Positions 8,238 to 16,584 of a stretch of 64,000 nt of DNA are shown piece by piece. The stretch is from the NCBI GenBank assembly GCA_963782415.1, contig CAWAJT010000008.1, positions 1 through 64,000 of the forward strand. Direction: 5' to 3'. The stretch's first letter is position 1; each line of letters begins with the position of its first letter. The notes under the pieces are model-generated. The model did not search any database, was not told the origin of the DNA, and saw nothing but the letters and a program-made list of their open reading frames with translations. Source of the DNA: Bog-473 sp963782415. Its GTDB lineage: Bacteria; Actinomycetota; Acidimicrobiia; Acidimicrobiales; RAAP-2. A program made the translations under genes and the position numbers.

Positions 8238-8883
8238 TCGCAGGACGACCTCTCCGGGCGACCAGCTCAGGGCGCTCCCTGAGGTTCCCAGGCCCGCGCC
8301 ACTCGGCCAGCAGCTGATCGACCGTCACGAGCCGGGCGACGAACGCCAGGCTGTGTCGCAGCATGGACGCGTGGTGCTCGGGTGGCGTGCCCACACAGGC
8401 GTCCGTCGGGACCGTGACGGCGAAGTCCTCGTCGGCCGCTCCCACTGCGGCGAGCGGGATGGCGAGGTTCGTCGAGACCCCGGCCACCACGACCTCGTCG
8501 ATGCCCATGTTGCGCAGGATCGACAGGACCTCGGTGCGGTGGACGGGGGAGATCCCCTGGTGGCGCGCCAGCACGAGGTCGTCGGGCCCGGTCCCGATGT
8601 CAGGGATGATCTCCATGGCGGGGTGCGTCGCGTTCCACTCGGCATTCGACGCCGTGGCACGCATGAGCGGCGAGCGCCGGCTGGCCGAACGCCCGCCCGC
8701 CAGCGGCAGGTAGGTCAGGTGCACCACCTGGACGCCGCAGGACCGGGCGGCGGCAGCCAGTGTGCCCATGGCGGCGACGGCGGGTCGGGCCGCCTCGGCC
8801 AGGGCGGGCAGGACGGAGAGATCGCCGATGACCCCGCGTTGGCATTCAACGAAGAGCAGGGCGGTCGAACGGGTCTCGTGCAT
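8104..8883 (-). CDS. Isochorismatase-like cysteine hydrolase family protein without the catalytic Cys
   Basis: The first 200 residues match the isochorismatase-like fold: TALLFVECQRGV at the N-terminus, a conserved Lys region, and VVVAGVSTNLAIPLAAVGAADEDFAVTVPTDACVG. At the place where active members have a nucleophilic Cys (GVxTNxCV) this protein has Ala-Ile, and the first acidic residue is Glu instead of Asp. The protein may be a related subfamily with another chemistry, or may not hydrolyse. The last 45 or so residues are Arg-rich and overlap the aldehyde dehydrogenase gene by 134 bases, so the true end is probably near 8240 and a frameshift may hide the stop. It lies 29 bases after the CoA transferase gene on the same strand. 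Confidence 0.75.
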   Translation of the reverse strand: MHETRSTALLFVECQRGVIGDLSVLPALAEAARPAVAAMGTLAAAARSCGVQVVHLTYLPLAGGRSASRRSPLMRATASNAEWNATHPAMEIIPDIGTGPDDLVLARHQGISPVHRTEVLSILRNMGIDEVVVAGVSTNLAIPLAAVGAADEDFAVTVPTDACVGTPPEHHASMLRHSLAFVARLVTVDQLLAEWRGPGNLRERPELVARRGRPAIRTRARRWPSSRGTAPVPRCRTGGRSRCPCIRRRASRRRTRGRR

Positions 8884-8912
8884 TGCTCAGGCCGTGCCGC
8901 CCCGCCCCGTCA

Positions 8913-10139
8913 CTAGGCCAGGACCCCGGCCACCTTGAGGTCGAGCATCTCTTCGGTGCTGCAGTCGATGCCGGCGAGGATCTCCTCGCAGTGCTCGTTG
9001 AACTCGGGAGCCCGCTTGGGGGGCGACGGTTCGCCGGCGAACTGCACCGGCGTCGTGACGAGCGTGAACGGGACGCCGTCGGCGGTCGCGGTCTCGCCGA
9101 GGTGGCCGTTCGCCACGACCTGCACGTCCTTGGTGACCTCCATGCTGTCCTGGGCCACCGCCCACTGGCCCTCGAACTCAGCGAGTCTCTCGCGCCACTC
9201 GCTCAAGGGTGCCGACTCGAAGGTCTCCTTGAGAATGGCGCGCGCCTCCGCGGCGTGCGCAGCCAGCTGCTCGTGCGAGGAGAAGCGCTCATCGGTGATG
9301 AGCTCCTCGCGGCCGATGACCCGGCAGGCGCTGGGCCAGTAGCGGAACCCCTGCAGGCACGAGAAGGCCAGGAATCGGTTGTCCTGGGTCAGATAGGTGC
9401 CGACGAGGGGATTCGGCAGATTGATGCCGCCTCCTTTGCTCGGCCCGGGGCGCCACGGCATGTCGAGCTGGAGCGACAGCGCGATGGCCGGGCTCATGGC
9501 CCACATGCCGACACCGAGGAGCGAGACGTCGAGCGGGAGCGCCTCGCCGGTGCGCTCCCGGTGGAACAGTGCACCGAGGATCCCTCCGGCGATGGTCATC
9601 CCGCCGATGGAGTCCCCGTAGCCCGGACCGGGCTGTCCCGCCAGGTAGTCGACGTCGGTGGGCGTGGTCCCCATCGCACTCCCGGCTCGGCACCAGTAGC
9701 TCAAGAAGTCGTAGCCGCCGCGGTCCGCCTCGGGCCCGCGCTCGCCCCCGCCGGTCCCGGCCACGTAAATGATGTTGGGGTTGTGGGCCTTGATGTCGTC
9801 GAGTTCGATCTTCAGCTTCTTCCTGACGGCCGGCACCTTGTTGGTCAAGAACACGTCGGCCGTGGCGGCCAGCCGGTAGATCAGGTCGAGGCCCTTCTCG
9901 GTGCTGACATCGATGCCAATGCTCTTCTTCCCCCGATTGGAGTGCTCGAGCAACACGTGCACCGCGCCCATGGAGGGCATCACCCCGCTCGAGGCCAGGC
10001 CGCGCATGGCGTCGCCGCGCTCGGGGTGCTCGACCTTGATGACCTCGGCACCCCAGTCGGCCAGGATGGCCGACGCGGCCGGCACGAAGGTGTGCTCGGC
10101 CACCTCGAGAATGCGGACGCCTTCCATGATGTCTGGCAA
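8913..10139 (-). CDS. Family III CoA transferase (CaiB/BaiF type)
   Basis: The 408-residue protein transfers CoA between carboxylic acids. VRILEVAEHTFVPAASAILADWGAEVIKVEHPERGD is the typical start of the large domain. The aspartyl-CoA nucleophile is expected in the PGPGYGDSIGG segment, and the small domain and return strand are complete. I chose TTG at 10139 because GGGGAGG lies seven bases upstream; ATG codons at 10127 and 10160 are alternatives. It probably shares a transcript with the isochorismatase-like gene downstream. Neighbouring CoA transferase and enoyl-CoA hydratase genes point to activation of a carboxylic acid for CoA-dependent breakdown. Confidence 0.9.
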   Translation of the reverse strand: MPDIMEGVRILEVAEHTFVPAASAILADWGAEVIKVEHPERGDAMRGLASSGVMPSMGAVHVLLEHSNRGKKSIGIDVSTEKGLDLIYRLAATADVFLTNKVPAVRKKLKIELDDIKAHNPNIIYVAGTGGGERGPEADRGGYDFLSYWCRAGSAMGTTPTDVDYLAGQPGPGYGDSIGGMTIAGGILGALFHRERTGEALPLDVSLLGVGMWAMSPAIALSLQLDMPWRPGPSKGGGINLPNPLVGTYLTQDNRFLAFSCLQGFRYWPSACRVIGREELITDERFSSHEQLAAHAAEARAILKETFESAPLSEWRERLAEFEGQWAVAQDSMEVTKDVQVVANGHLGETATADGVPFTLVTTPVQFAGEPSPPKRAPEFNEHCEEILAGIDCSTEEMLDLKVAGVLA

Positions 10140-10194
10140 CGTGAATCCTCCCCTTCGCAAATCCGGCGAGACATGAGCCCGGCCGGAGCTTGAT

Positions 10195-11442
10195 TCAAGC
10201 AGACATGCCAGGAGGTCTGCGATCCGGGTGCCCCCTGGCGCTCACCGTGTGGACGCCCATGTCGGCCAGGACGGCATCGGTGTCGGCTCCGAGGTCCGGG
10301 GCCCGATGTGTGACCGGCCGCGCGTGCGGCAGTGCCACCGTCGTCCCTGCCGGCGCCGGCAGGGTCGGGCCGCGCAGCGCCGCGCTGACGGCGGCCATGG
10401 AGACATCGAGCAGCCAGCGTCCACCGGACTCCAAGGCGGCCAGGCAGGCGTCCGCCGCGGTCAGGCCGGTCAGCGGGTCGGCAACTGCATCGGCACAGAA
10501 CAGGGGTTGGTCGCCGTCCCAGACCACGAGGGCGCCGGCCGCCGCGGCGTCGTCGCCGAAGGCCACCCGGTTCGCGGCGTCGCCCGCGCGTCCGTAGCCG
10601 GTGATGGCGATCCAGACCCGGGGTCCCCCCGAGCGGACGACGTCTGCTCCGTGCAGCCCGAATTGGGCGAGCGCGCGGGGGCGGCTGGCCTCGATCACGA
10701 TGTCCGCCTTCCCCACCAGGTCGCGCAGGGTGCGGATCCCCTCGCGGCTGTGCAGGTCGAGGGCGACCGAGCGCTTGCTCCCGTTGAGCAGATCGAAGAA
10801 GGCGCGGCTGCCGCGACGAGCCCCGTCGGGACGCCGGCTCGACTCGACCTTCACTACCGAGGCGCCGGCGCGCGCCAACAGGTCGCCGCACAACGGACCG
10901 GCCCACAGGGCGGAGAGGTCGACCACGAGCAGGCCACTGATGTGGCCGGACCGTGGAGGCGCACGGCCGAGGCGTTCGGCCAGCACGCCGGGGCGCCCGG
11001 CCGGTTCCGCTGCCTCCCCGACCCGGGCCACGGGCAGCCCGAGCAGCTGCGCCCGCTCGGCGAGGATGGCGGCATCGCGATGGGCGACCTGTGCGGTGAC
11101 GCTGGCCCAAGCGTCCGGAGCCGATGCGGGCGGCGTGTCGAGCTCCAGCCAGGCGGCGACCAGGTCCAGGTCGTCGTCACGGGGGAGGGAGACGGCGGTC
11201 CAGCCGATGGGGCTGCGCAGCAGCCGGCAGCTCCCACCGCAGCTCGTCGACCCCCGGCGCCACAAACCCATGAGTGCCGCTCGTTCACCGAGGAGCGCCA
11301 GCGCGTCCAACTCCGGGAACCGGCGGCCTAGCCGGTCGAGTGCCTCGACGAGGCCCGAAGGCGGCCCGAGTGCGCGGTCGGGCCGTCCCGTGAGCGCCAT
11401 GGCGCCGCTGTCGGCCCAGCGCTGCGCCGGGGAGTCGTCCAC
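10195..11442 (-). CDS. CoA transferase family III protein with N-terminal extension
   Basis: The protein of about 415 residues has an unusual N-terminal part of about 130 residues, then SGLLVVDLSALWAGPLCGDLLARAGASVVKVESSRRPDGARRG, which is the family III CoA transferase opening. RVAFGDDAAAAGALVVW is the likely aspartate region. The C-terminal part is shorter than usual. I take GTG at 11442 as start: a -10-like TACCCT lies exactly six bases upstream and there is no ribosome binding site, as expected for a leaderless mRNA. ATG at 11400 is the alternative. The gene is divergent from the enoyl-CoA hydratase gene, and the two promoters overlap. Function as a true CoA transferase is inferred from the fold. 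Confidence 0.75.
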   Translation of the reverse strand: MDDSPAQRWADSGAMALTGRPDRALGPPSGLVEALDRLGRRFPELDALALLGERAALMGLWRRGSTSCGGSCRLLRSPIGWTAVSLPRDDDLDLVAAWLELDTPPASAPDAWASVTAQVAHRDAAILAERAQLLGLPVARVGEAAEPAGRPGVLAERLGRAPPRSGHISGLLVVDLSALWAGPLCGDLLARAGASVVKVESSRRPDGARRGSRAFFDLLNGSKRSVALDLHSREGIRTLRDLVGKADIVIEASRPRALAQFGLHGADVVRSGGPRVWIAITGYGRAGDAANRVAFGDDAAAAGALVVWDGDQPLFCADAVADPLTGLTAADACLAALESGGRWLLDVSMAAVSAALRGPTLPAPAGTTVALPHARPVTHRAPDLGADTDAVLADMGVHTVSARGHPDRRPPGMSA

Positions 11443-11464
11443 GCCGGCAGGGTAACGTCTCGCG
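11443..11464. promoter_or_regulatory. Overlapping divergent leaderless promoters
   Basis: On the minus strand TACCCT (11449-11454) lies six bases before GTG 11442. On the plus strand TAACGT (11453-11458) lies six bases before codon 11465 of the enoyl-CoA hydratase frame. The two -10 elements share the bases TA at 11453-11454, so only one polymerase could bind at a time. Neither gene has a ribosome binding site here. Confidence 0.45.
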
Positions 11465-11539
11465 ATCCTCGAATCCCTCAGCGCCGAGACGCTCCTCGCC
11501 GAGCTGCGCAGCGCCATCGCCCCGGAGCGCACCGGCGCC

Positions 11540-12439
11540 GTGCTGGTCGAGTTGCACGGTGACCTCCCGGATCCGGGCCGGCCGCCGCGCCAGGAGCGGG
11601 TGAGCCTGCCCTTCGTCGTCGTCGGCCTGACGCACGGCGCCGTGGACGAGCGCTGGTTCGAACTCTGTGATGTGGTGGTCGAGGAGGGCGACGACGCGCT
11701 CGACGCGGTGGCCGAGAACGTGGCCGAGCACCCAGCCACGGCGACGACACTGGCCCTGCTCCTGCGCACGCAGGACCGCTTGTCGGTGGACGAGGGCCTC
11801 GTCGCCGAGTCGGCCGCGTACTCGGTGCTGCAATCGGGACCCGAGTTCGCGTCGTGGCGTGCCGCGCATCCGCCGCGCACCGAGCGTGACCACGGTCCAC
11901 GCATCAGGGTCGATCGCAGCGGTGACACCCTCTCCATCACCTTGACGCGCCCGGCGCGCCGCAATGCACTCGACGCGGCCATGCGCGATGAGCTCGCCGA
12001 GGCGCTCACGCTCGCGGCAGCAGACAGCGGGATCAGCCTGGTCGAGCTGCATGGCGAGGGCGCCGCGTTCTGCGCCGGCGGTGATCTCGATGAGTTCGGG
12101 ACGAGACCCGACCCGGCCACGGCGCATGTGATCCGCCTCGAGCGCAGCGTCGGCCGCATGCTGGCCCGGCTGCGCCCGCCGACCGTCTCGCACCTCCACG
12201 GCGCCTGCATGGGCTCGGGGATCGAACTCGCCGCCTTCACCGACCGCGTGCTGGGCTCGCCGGACACGCTGATTGCGTTGCCCGAGATCGGCCTCGGACT
12301 GGTGCCCGGCGCGGGAGGCACCGTGAGCCTGCCGCGCCGCATCGGGCGTCTGCGCACGGCGTGGTTGGCCTTCACGGGACGCCCCATCGACGCGGTCACC
12401 GCACAGGCCTGGGGGCTGATCGACCAGGTCACGCCGTGA
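11540..12439 (+). CDS. Enoyl-CoA hydratase/isomerase family protein with N-terminal extension
   Basis: The first 120 residues are unlike the hydratase fold. From residue 120 there is a crotonase domain: ITLTRPARRNALDAAM, then VELHGEGAAFCAGGDLDEFG (oxyanion hole and CoA site) and HLHGACMGSGIELAAFTDRVLGSPDTLIALPEIGLGLVPGAGG with the catalytic Glu region. The protein ends early, just after GLIDQVTP, so the last helices of the family are short. GTG at 11540 is the first normal start, but coding continues in frame upstream to 11456 (residues such as ESLSAETLLAELRSAIAPERTG). The real start is probably 11465 (ATC) at a leaderless promoter, or an ATG hidden by a base error. It likely acts on an acyl-CoA together with the divergent CoA transferase. 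Confidence 0.8.
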   Translation: MLVELHGDLPDPGRPPRQERVSLPFVVVGLTHGAVDERWFELCDVVVEEGDDALDAVAENVAEHPATATTLALLLRTQDRLSVDEGLVAESAAYSVLQSGPEFASWRAAHPPRTERDHGPRIRVDRSGDTLSITLTRPARRNALDAAMRDELAEALTLAAADSGISLVELHGEGAAFCAGGDLDEFGTRPDPATAHVIRLERSVGRMLARLRPPTVSHLHGACMGSGIELAAFTDRVLGSPDTLIALPEIGLGLVPGAGGTVSLPRRIGRLRTAWLAFTGRPIDAVTAQAWGLIDQVTP

Positions 12440-12617
12440 TGGTGGTGCTCACTATCCTCGTGCGAAAGGGAACGTCCTGGCCAATGGGCGCTCACGGGAC
12501 ACCTTCCCTTACGCTCGCCCTGACGGAGCGAGCGGACACAGGAGGGCCGGACGAGATCATGAAGACGCGTAACGCCAGACCTGCACCGCTCCTTTCGCCG
12601 CAGGTGGGCGGTCGCGC

Positions 12618-13706
12618 GTGACCTCGACCTCGCGCCACTCGCACCCGCACCCGTCCCCGCCGCACGCCCAGCGCGCCCGGGGCGCGGCGGCGGCGAACGA
12701 TCCCTTTCCGGGCGTCGAGAAGGTCCGGCCCGGCTTGTGGAGCATTCCCGTGCCGCTGCCCAACAACTCGCTGCGCTATGTCTTGGTCTACGTCTTCGAG
12801 ACGGATCGCGGCCCCTATCTCATTGATGCCGGTTGGAACACCGATGACGCCTTCGGCGCTCTGAAGAGCGGCATGGCCGAGGTCGGGTGTGACATCGCCG
12901 ACGTGCAAGGTGTCATGGTCACCCATATCCACCCGGATCACTACGGGCTGGCCGGTCGGATCCGGGAGGCATCCGGGGCATGGATCTCGTTGCACCCCGC
13001 TGACGCCGAGCTGATCCACGATCGCTACGACGAGCCCGACGATCTTCTCGATCGCGTGGCCGCCGCCCTGCGCCGCATGGGTGCGCCCGACGAGGAGCTC
13101 GAACCGCTGCGCAACGCCGCCATGCCGGTCCGCCCGTTCGTCGATGCCGTTGTCCCGGACCTGCTCCTCGAGGACGGCGCCCGTCCCGAGGTGCCGGGGT
13201 GGGACCTGCAGGCCATCTGGACACCGGGCCATTCGCCCGGCCACCTCTGCTTCTACGAGTCGCGCCAGGAGCTGATGCTCTCGGGCGACCACGTGTTGCC
13301 GCGCATCACGCCGAACATCCCCTTCCACCCCCAGGCGGGCGCCAATCCGCTCGGCGACTACCTCGAGTCGCTCGACAAGCTCGAGCCCTACCGCGTCGAG
13401 GAGGTCCTGCCCGCCCACGAGTACCGGTTCGACGATCTGCACGCCAGGCTCGAGGAGCTCCGCCAGCACCACCGTGACCGCTTCGGTGAGGTGGTCGCCG
13501 TTCTGCGTGACGGCCCGCGCACCGCCTGGGACATCGCGGCCCACATGAAGTGGTCGCGGCCCTGGGAGGACATCGCGGGGTTCATGCGCCGCGCCGCAGT
13601 CGGTGAGACGGTTTCGCACCTGCGCGCCCTGGAGATCGACGGTGTCGTCCGGGTCGAGGAGGGGGAGCCGTCGCTGTGGTCGCTCTCCGCCCGCGCCGCC
13701 GGCTGA
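12618..13706 (+). CDS. Metallo-beta-lactamase fold hydrolase
   Basis: The 362-residue protein has the metal motif THIHPDHYG (about residues 100-108), then WTPGHSPGHLCFY with a second metal His, and SGDHVLP with the bridging Asp. A winged-helix-like C-terminal part (about 275-355, AVGETVSHLRALEIDGVVRVEEG) is found in glyoxalase-II and LACTB2-like enzymes. Two zinc ions and hydrolysis of a thioester, ester or phosphodiester are expected; a CoA-thioester substrate would fit the context. The GTG start at 12618 is followed by a His/Pro-rich, probably disordered N-terminus of about 30 residues. It ends near a hairpin at 13709. Confidence 0.88.
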   Translation: MTSTSRHSHPHPSPPHAQRARGAAAANDPFPGVEKVRPGLWSIPVPLPNNSLRYVLVYVFETDRGPYLIDAGWNTDDAFGALKSGMAEVGCDIADVQGVMVTHIHPDHYGLAGRIREASGAWISLHPADAELIHDRYDEPDDLLDRVAAALRRMGAPDEELEPLRNAAMPVRPFVDAVVPDLLLEDGARPEVPGWDLQAIWTPGHSPGHLCFYESRQELMLSGDHVLPRITPNIPFHPQAGANPLGDYLESLDKLEPYRVEEVLPAHEYRFDDLHARLEELRQHHRDRFGEVVAVLRDGPRTAWDIAAHMKWSRPWEDIAGFMRRAAVGETVSHLRALEIDGVVRVEEGEPSLWSLSARAAG

Positions 13707-13708
13707 CG

Positions 13709-13723
13709 CGTCGCAAAGCGACG
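13709..13723. terminator. Compact hairpin between convergent genes
   Basis: CGTCGC and GCGACG form a perfect six-base stem around an AAA loop, three bases after the hydrolase stop and four bases before the end of the convergent DUF2889 gene. There is no T run, as is common for GC-rich actinobacteria. It could serve both genes. Confidence 0.5.
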
Positions 13724-13727
13724 GTTC

Positions 13728-14741
13728 TCACCGGGGCAGCCGCGCCGCCAGCACGGGTACCTCGGCCAAGGCGCGCAGCCCGTCGTTGAGGTGCGTGCAG
13801 CAATCGGTGGCGCGGAGCTGCTCGAGGACGGCGCTGCGCATGGTGAGGAGATCGGTCCCGCCCATGCGCGCCGCGTTGGGAGCGGCGAGCGGGCACTCCA
13901 CGTAGGGCAAGACCCGGGGCACGGCCTCGACCGAGCGCAGCACACCGGTGTCGGGATCGGACGTGCCGTGGATCTGGTATTCGTGGACGACCACCTCGGC
14001 ACCGTCGGGGTCCCAGCAGCTGTCGCGGAACATGGCGTCGATGGTGAGGGTGCCGTCGTCCTCCCACACGTCGATCCGCCGAGCGCGGCGCATGGCAATC
14101 TCGGGCTGCGGGTCGATCACATGCCACCCGAGGGGATCTGCCGGATCGACAAGCGGTCCCGGTCGGGCGGTGTTCTGTTGCAGCCCGGAAATGGTGCCGT
14201 CGCTGTTGAGCGAGCTGGCGCCGTCGCGAAAGCCTGAGCAGACGTCGCGCATCACATGACTCGGCGCATTGGCGAGGCGCGCCTTGATCTGCGGGACGCG
14301 CTCGGACCAGCGCAGGAAGGCGAAGCCCGAGATGAGGGTCGAGCCGGCCATGTCGTCGAGCAGCAGGAAGAGCGGGGTCCCCTCCACCGCCTCCGCCGGG
14401 AGCTCTTGTCGGATGGCGGCGCGGAGGTTCTTGCCGGCGCGGCACCCGACGAGGCGGTCCAACCCCGCCGGTGACGGCTCGGCCTCGATCGACTGAATGT
14501 CCCGCTCGCGCCCGGTGACGACCCGGAGGTCGGAGTGGCCCACCACGACCGCCTCACCCTCGAACGGGGTGACGAGGTCGCGGGCCCGGCCCGTCAGATG
14601 CAGGTCGGTGCCCAGGCCGGCGGGCCAGGTCATCAGGACCGTCGAGGTCCGCCGGATCGAACCCGGGCGTCGCGCCGGCGGCGCCGGCACCGGGTCGGAG
14701 GGTGGCGTCAGCCAGGTGGTCGCTTCGGCTCCGGGGGTCAC
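13728..14741 (-). CDS. DUF2889 domain protein
   Basis: The 337-residue protein matches the actinobacterial DUF2889 family by its order of segments: an early RRTSTVLMTWPAG region, the central LLDDMAGSTLISGFAFLRW, and the late block with TLTIDAMFRDSCWDPDGAEVVVHEYQI. No membrane segment or known catalytic motif is visible and the function is unknown. The GTG at 14741 is preceded at six bases by TACGAT, a good -10 element, and there is no ribosome binding site, so the mRNA is probably leaderless. The gene lies among CoA-ester catabolic genes, which suggests but does not show a related role. Confidence 0.8.
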   Translation of the reverse strand: MTPGAEATTWLTPPSDPVPAPPARRPGSIRRTSTVLMTWPAGLGTDLHLTGRARDLVTPFEGEAVVVGHSDLRVVTGRERDIQSIEAEPSPAGLDRLVGCRAGKNLRAAIRQELPAEAVEGTPLFLLLDDMAGSTLISGFAFLRWSERVPQIKARLANAPSHVMRDVCSGFRDGASSLNSDGTISGLQQNTARPGPLVDPADPLGWHVIDPQPEIAMRRARRIDVWEDDGTLTIDAMFRDSCWDPDGAEVVVHEYQIHGTSDPDTGVLRSVEAVPRVLPYVECPLAAPNAARMGGTDLLTMRSAVLEQLRATDCCTHLNDGLRALAEVPVLAARLPR

Positions 14742-14897
14742 GGGTGGATCGTAAGCGTGCGTTCGGACCTCTTCGGACTCCTTTGTCCCAAATCTTCCTG
14801 AAACGCCAGCTCAGCTGGGCTGGCCGCGCCGGAAACGGCGTGGCCCGCAACCGGAATTTTCGCCGGTTCTTAGCTGGCGCAGACCTGTTCCACATCT

Positions 14898-15080
14898 ATG
14901 GGCGTGAGAGTGGCAGCCGTGCCGAAGCGAAGGGGAAAAGCGGTCGCCGCCGGCGTCCTGTGCGCCGTGGCGGCAACCGTGGCCGTGTGGAGCGGACCGC
15001 TGTCGGCGGCCTCGGGCGCCCTGCACTCGGGATCCGCCGCACCGACGCACGCCGGTTCGGCACCCCACGCCGGCCACTGA
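14898..15080 (+). CDS. Possible small secreted peptide
   Basis: This 60-residue frame fills part of the 476-base gap between the DUF2889 gene and the next hydratase. It has a basic start (PKRRGK), a hydrophobic core (AVAAGVLCAVAATVAVWSG) and an Ala/Ser/His/Gly-rich tail ending SAPHAGH. That pattern fits a Sec signal peptide with a very short mature part. I recognise no family, and there is only a weak ribosome binding site. It could be a chance frame in GC-rich DNA. Confidence 0.3.
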   Translation: MGVRVAAVPKRRGKAVAAGVLCAVAATVAVWSGPLSAASGALHSGSAAPTHAGSAPHAGH

Positions 15081-15217
15081 GCTCAGCTCCGGCACGCGGC
15101 CGACGTCGAGTTGGCCCGCCTGCTCGTATTGGCAGCTGCACCCAGCGACGCCATACTGAGCGCACGCGGCGGCCCGACTCGGGATGCCCGCCCCGGGGAG
15201 AGGAAGGTCGTGGCCAG

Positions 15218-16012
15218 ATGGGCGAGTCGGACACTGAGGACGCCGAGCCGGTGTTGGTGACGGAACGGCGCGGAGCCGTGACCGTCCTGCGGCTGAACCG
15301 GCCCGACGCCCGCAACTCGTTGAACCCCGAGCTGTTGACCGCCATCGGCCTCGCCATGGTGGAAGCGGAGAGCGACACCGCCACGCGGGCGGTGGTGTTG
15401 ACCGGCACGGGGGACAAGGCGTTCTGCGCCGGCATGGACCTGCGCGCCTTCGCCGAGGGCGGCTCGCTGGGCGGAAGCAAGGAAGGCATGCAGGGTTTTG
15501 CCCGCTTCACGCAGGGAGAGATCGGCGTCCCCATCGTCGGCGCCGCCAACGCCACCGCGGTGGCGGGGGGGTTCGAGCTGCTCCTCGGCTGCGACGTGGT
15601 GGTGGCATCCGAAGCGGCCAAGTTCGGCCTCCCGGAGGTCAAGCGTGGGCTCTTCGCCGCCGGCGGCGGCGTGTTCATCAGCACGCGCATCCCCCTCGCC
15701 GTCGCGCTGGAGTTGACCCTGACCGGCGACCCGATCGACGCCACGCGGGCGCAGGCGCTCGGCCTCATCAACCAGGTGGTCCCGGCGACCGAGGTGCTCG
15801 AGGCCGCCGTCGCCCTGGCCGAGCGCATAGCGCGGAACGGCCCGCTCGCCTTGGCGGCCACCAAGGAACTGGTGCGCACCGCATCGACCAACCTCGACAA
15901 GGCCCGCGCCCGCGCCGCCGAGCTGCAGCCGACGGTGTTCGGCAGCGAGGACGCCAAGGAGGGCGCCACCGCCTTCATTGAGAAGCGCGACCCCGTGTGG
16001 CAGGGGCGCTGA
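15218..16012 (+). CDS. Enoyl-CoA hydratase/isomerase
   Basis: The 264-residue protein is a full-length crotonase. VTVLRLNRPDARNSLNPEL opens the fold. DKAFCAGMDLRAFAEGG and ANATAVAGGFELLLGCDVVVASEAAKFGLPEVKRGLFAAGGG hold the oxyanion-hole Gly residues and the Glu of the active site. It should hydrate or isomerise an unsaturated acyl-CoA in a beta-oxidation-like pathway. I chose ATG at 15218, which has AGGAAGG about ten bases upstream and gives the family length. An NTF2-like gene follows at 56 bases. Confidence 0.92.
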   Translation: MGESDTEDAEPVLVTERRGAVTVLRLNRPDARNSLNPELLTAIGLAMVEAESDTATRAVVLTGTGDKAFCAGMDLRAFAEGGSLGGSKEGMQGFARFTQGEIGVPIVGAANATAVAGGFELLLGCDVVVASEAAKFGLPEVKRGLFAAGGGVFISTRIPLAVALELTLTGDPIDATRAQALGLINQVVPATEVLEAAVALAERIARNGPLALAATKELVRTASTNLDKARARAAELQPTVFGSEDAKEGATAFIEKRDPVWQGR

Positions 16013-16067
16013 TCGGCCATGACGTCCGATCACCCGCCCACCGGGCCGTCCTGACGATGGGGTGACG

Positions 16068-16539
16068 ATGGAGCTCTGGGAGCTGGTCGGCGCGCGAATG
16101 CTGCCGCGACACGCTGGCGCAGTACAGCCATGCCGGCGACCGCTTCCTGCTCAATGAGTTCGCCGGCGCCTTCTGTGAGGACGGCGTCCTCGAAATCCGG
16201 GGCAGCGAGCCGATCACGGGCCGACCGGCGATCGTGGCGCGCTTCGGCGGTCCGGCGGCGTCCTCAGCGGCGCGTGAGGCCGCCCGCGCCCAGCCCGCCG
16301 ACGCCGTCCGGCCCGTGGTGCGCCACAACGTGACGAACATCCGCTTCGAGTCCGTGACGCCCGACGAGGCAATCGTGTCGAGCTATTTCACCGTCTTCAC
16401 ACAGGTCGGCCCGGACCACATGGGCCGCTATCGGGACCGCTTCGTCCCCGTCGGTGAGCGCTGGCTGATCGCCCACCGGTTCGTGTCGACAGACTGGCAC
16501 GCGGTCGACTCGACCTTCGGGGGCATCGCCCGGGCGTAG
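16068..16539 (+). pseudogene. NTF2/SnoaL-like protein, frameshifted near the start
   Basis: ATG 16068 begins MELWELV, the usual start of a family of actinobacterial NTF2/SnoaL-like cone-fold proteins. The rest of the match lies one frame away: ARECCRDTLAQYSHAGDRFLLNEFAGAFCEDGVLEIRG, continuing to the stop at 16539. An extra G in GGTCGGCGCG (16086-16093) explains the break. The repaired product has about 156 residues. Members are hydratases, isomerases or ligand-binding proteins, often beside lipid and steroid catabolic enzymes. A sequencing error is more likely than true loss, because the rest of the frame is intact. Confidence 0.7.
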
Positions 16540-16545
16540 GTCGGA

Positions 16546-16565
16546 CCGGGTCGGACGAGACCCGG
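16546..16565. terminator. Hairpin between convergent genes
   Basis: CCGGGTC and GACCCGG form a perfect seven-base stem around GGACGA, seven bases after the NTF2-like stop and 19 bases before the end of the convergent acyl-CoA dehydrogenase gene. It is likely a two-way terminator without a T run. Confidence 0.6.
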
Positions 16566-16584
16566 CTCGGCGGACGGGTCCGTA

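Noticed and set aside
10195..12495. A 766-codon minus-strand frame including the CoA transferase
   Set aside because: Only the part below 11442 is like the family; the upstream 350 codons are antisense to the enoyl-CoA hydratase gene.
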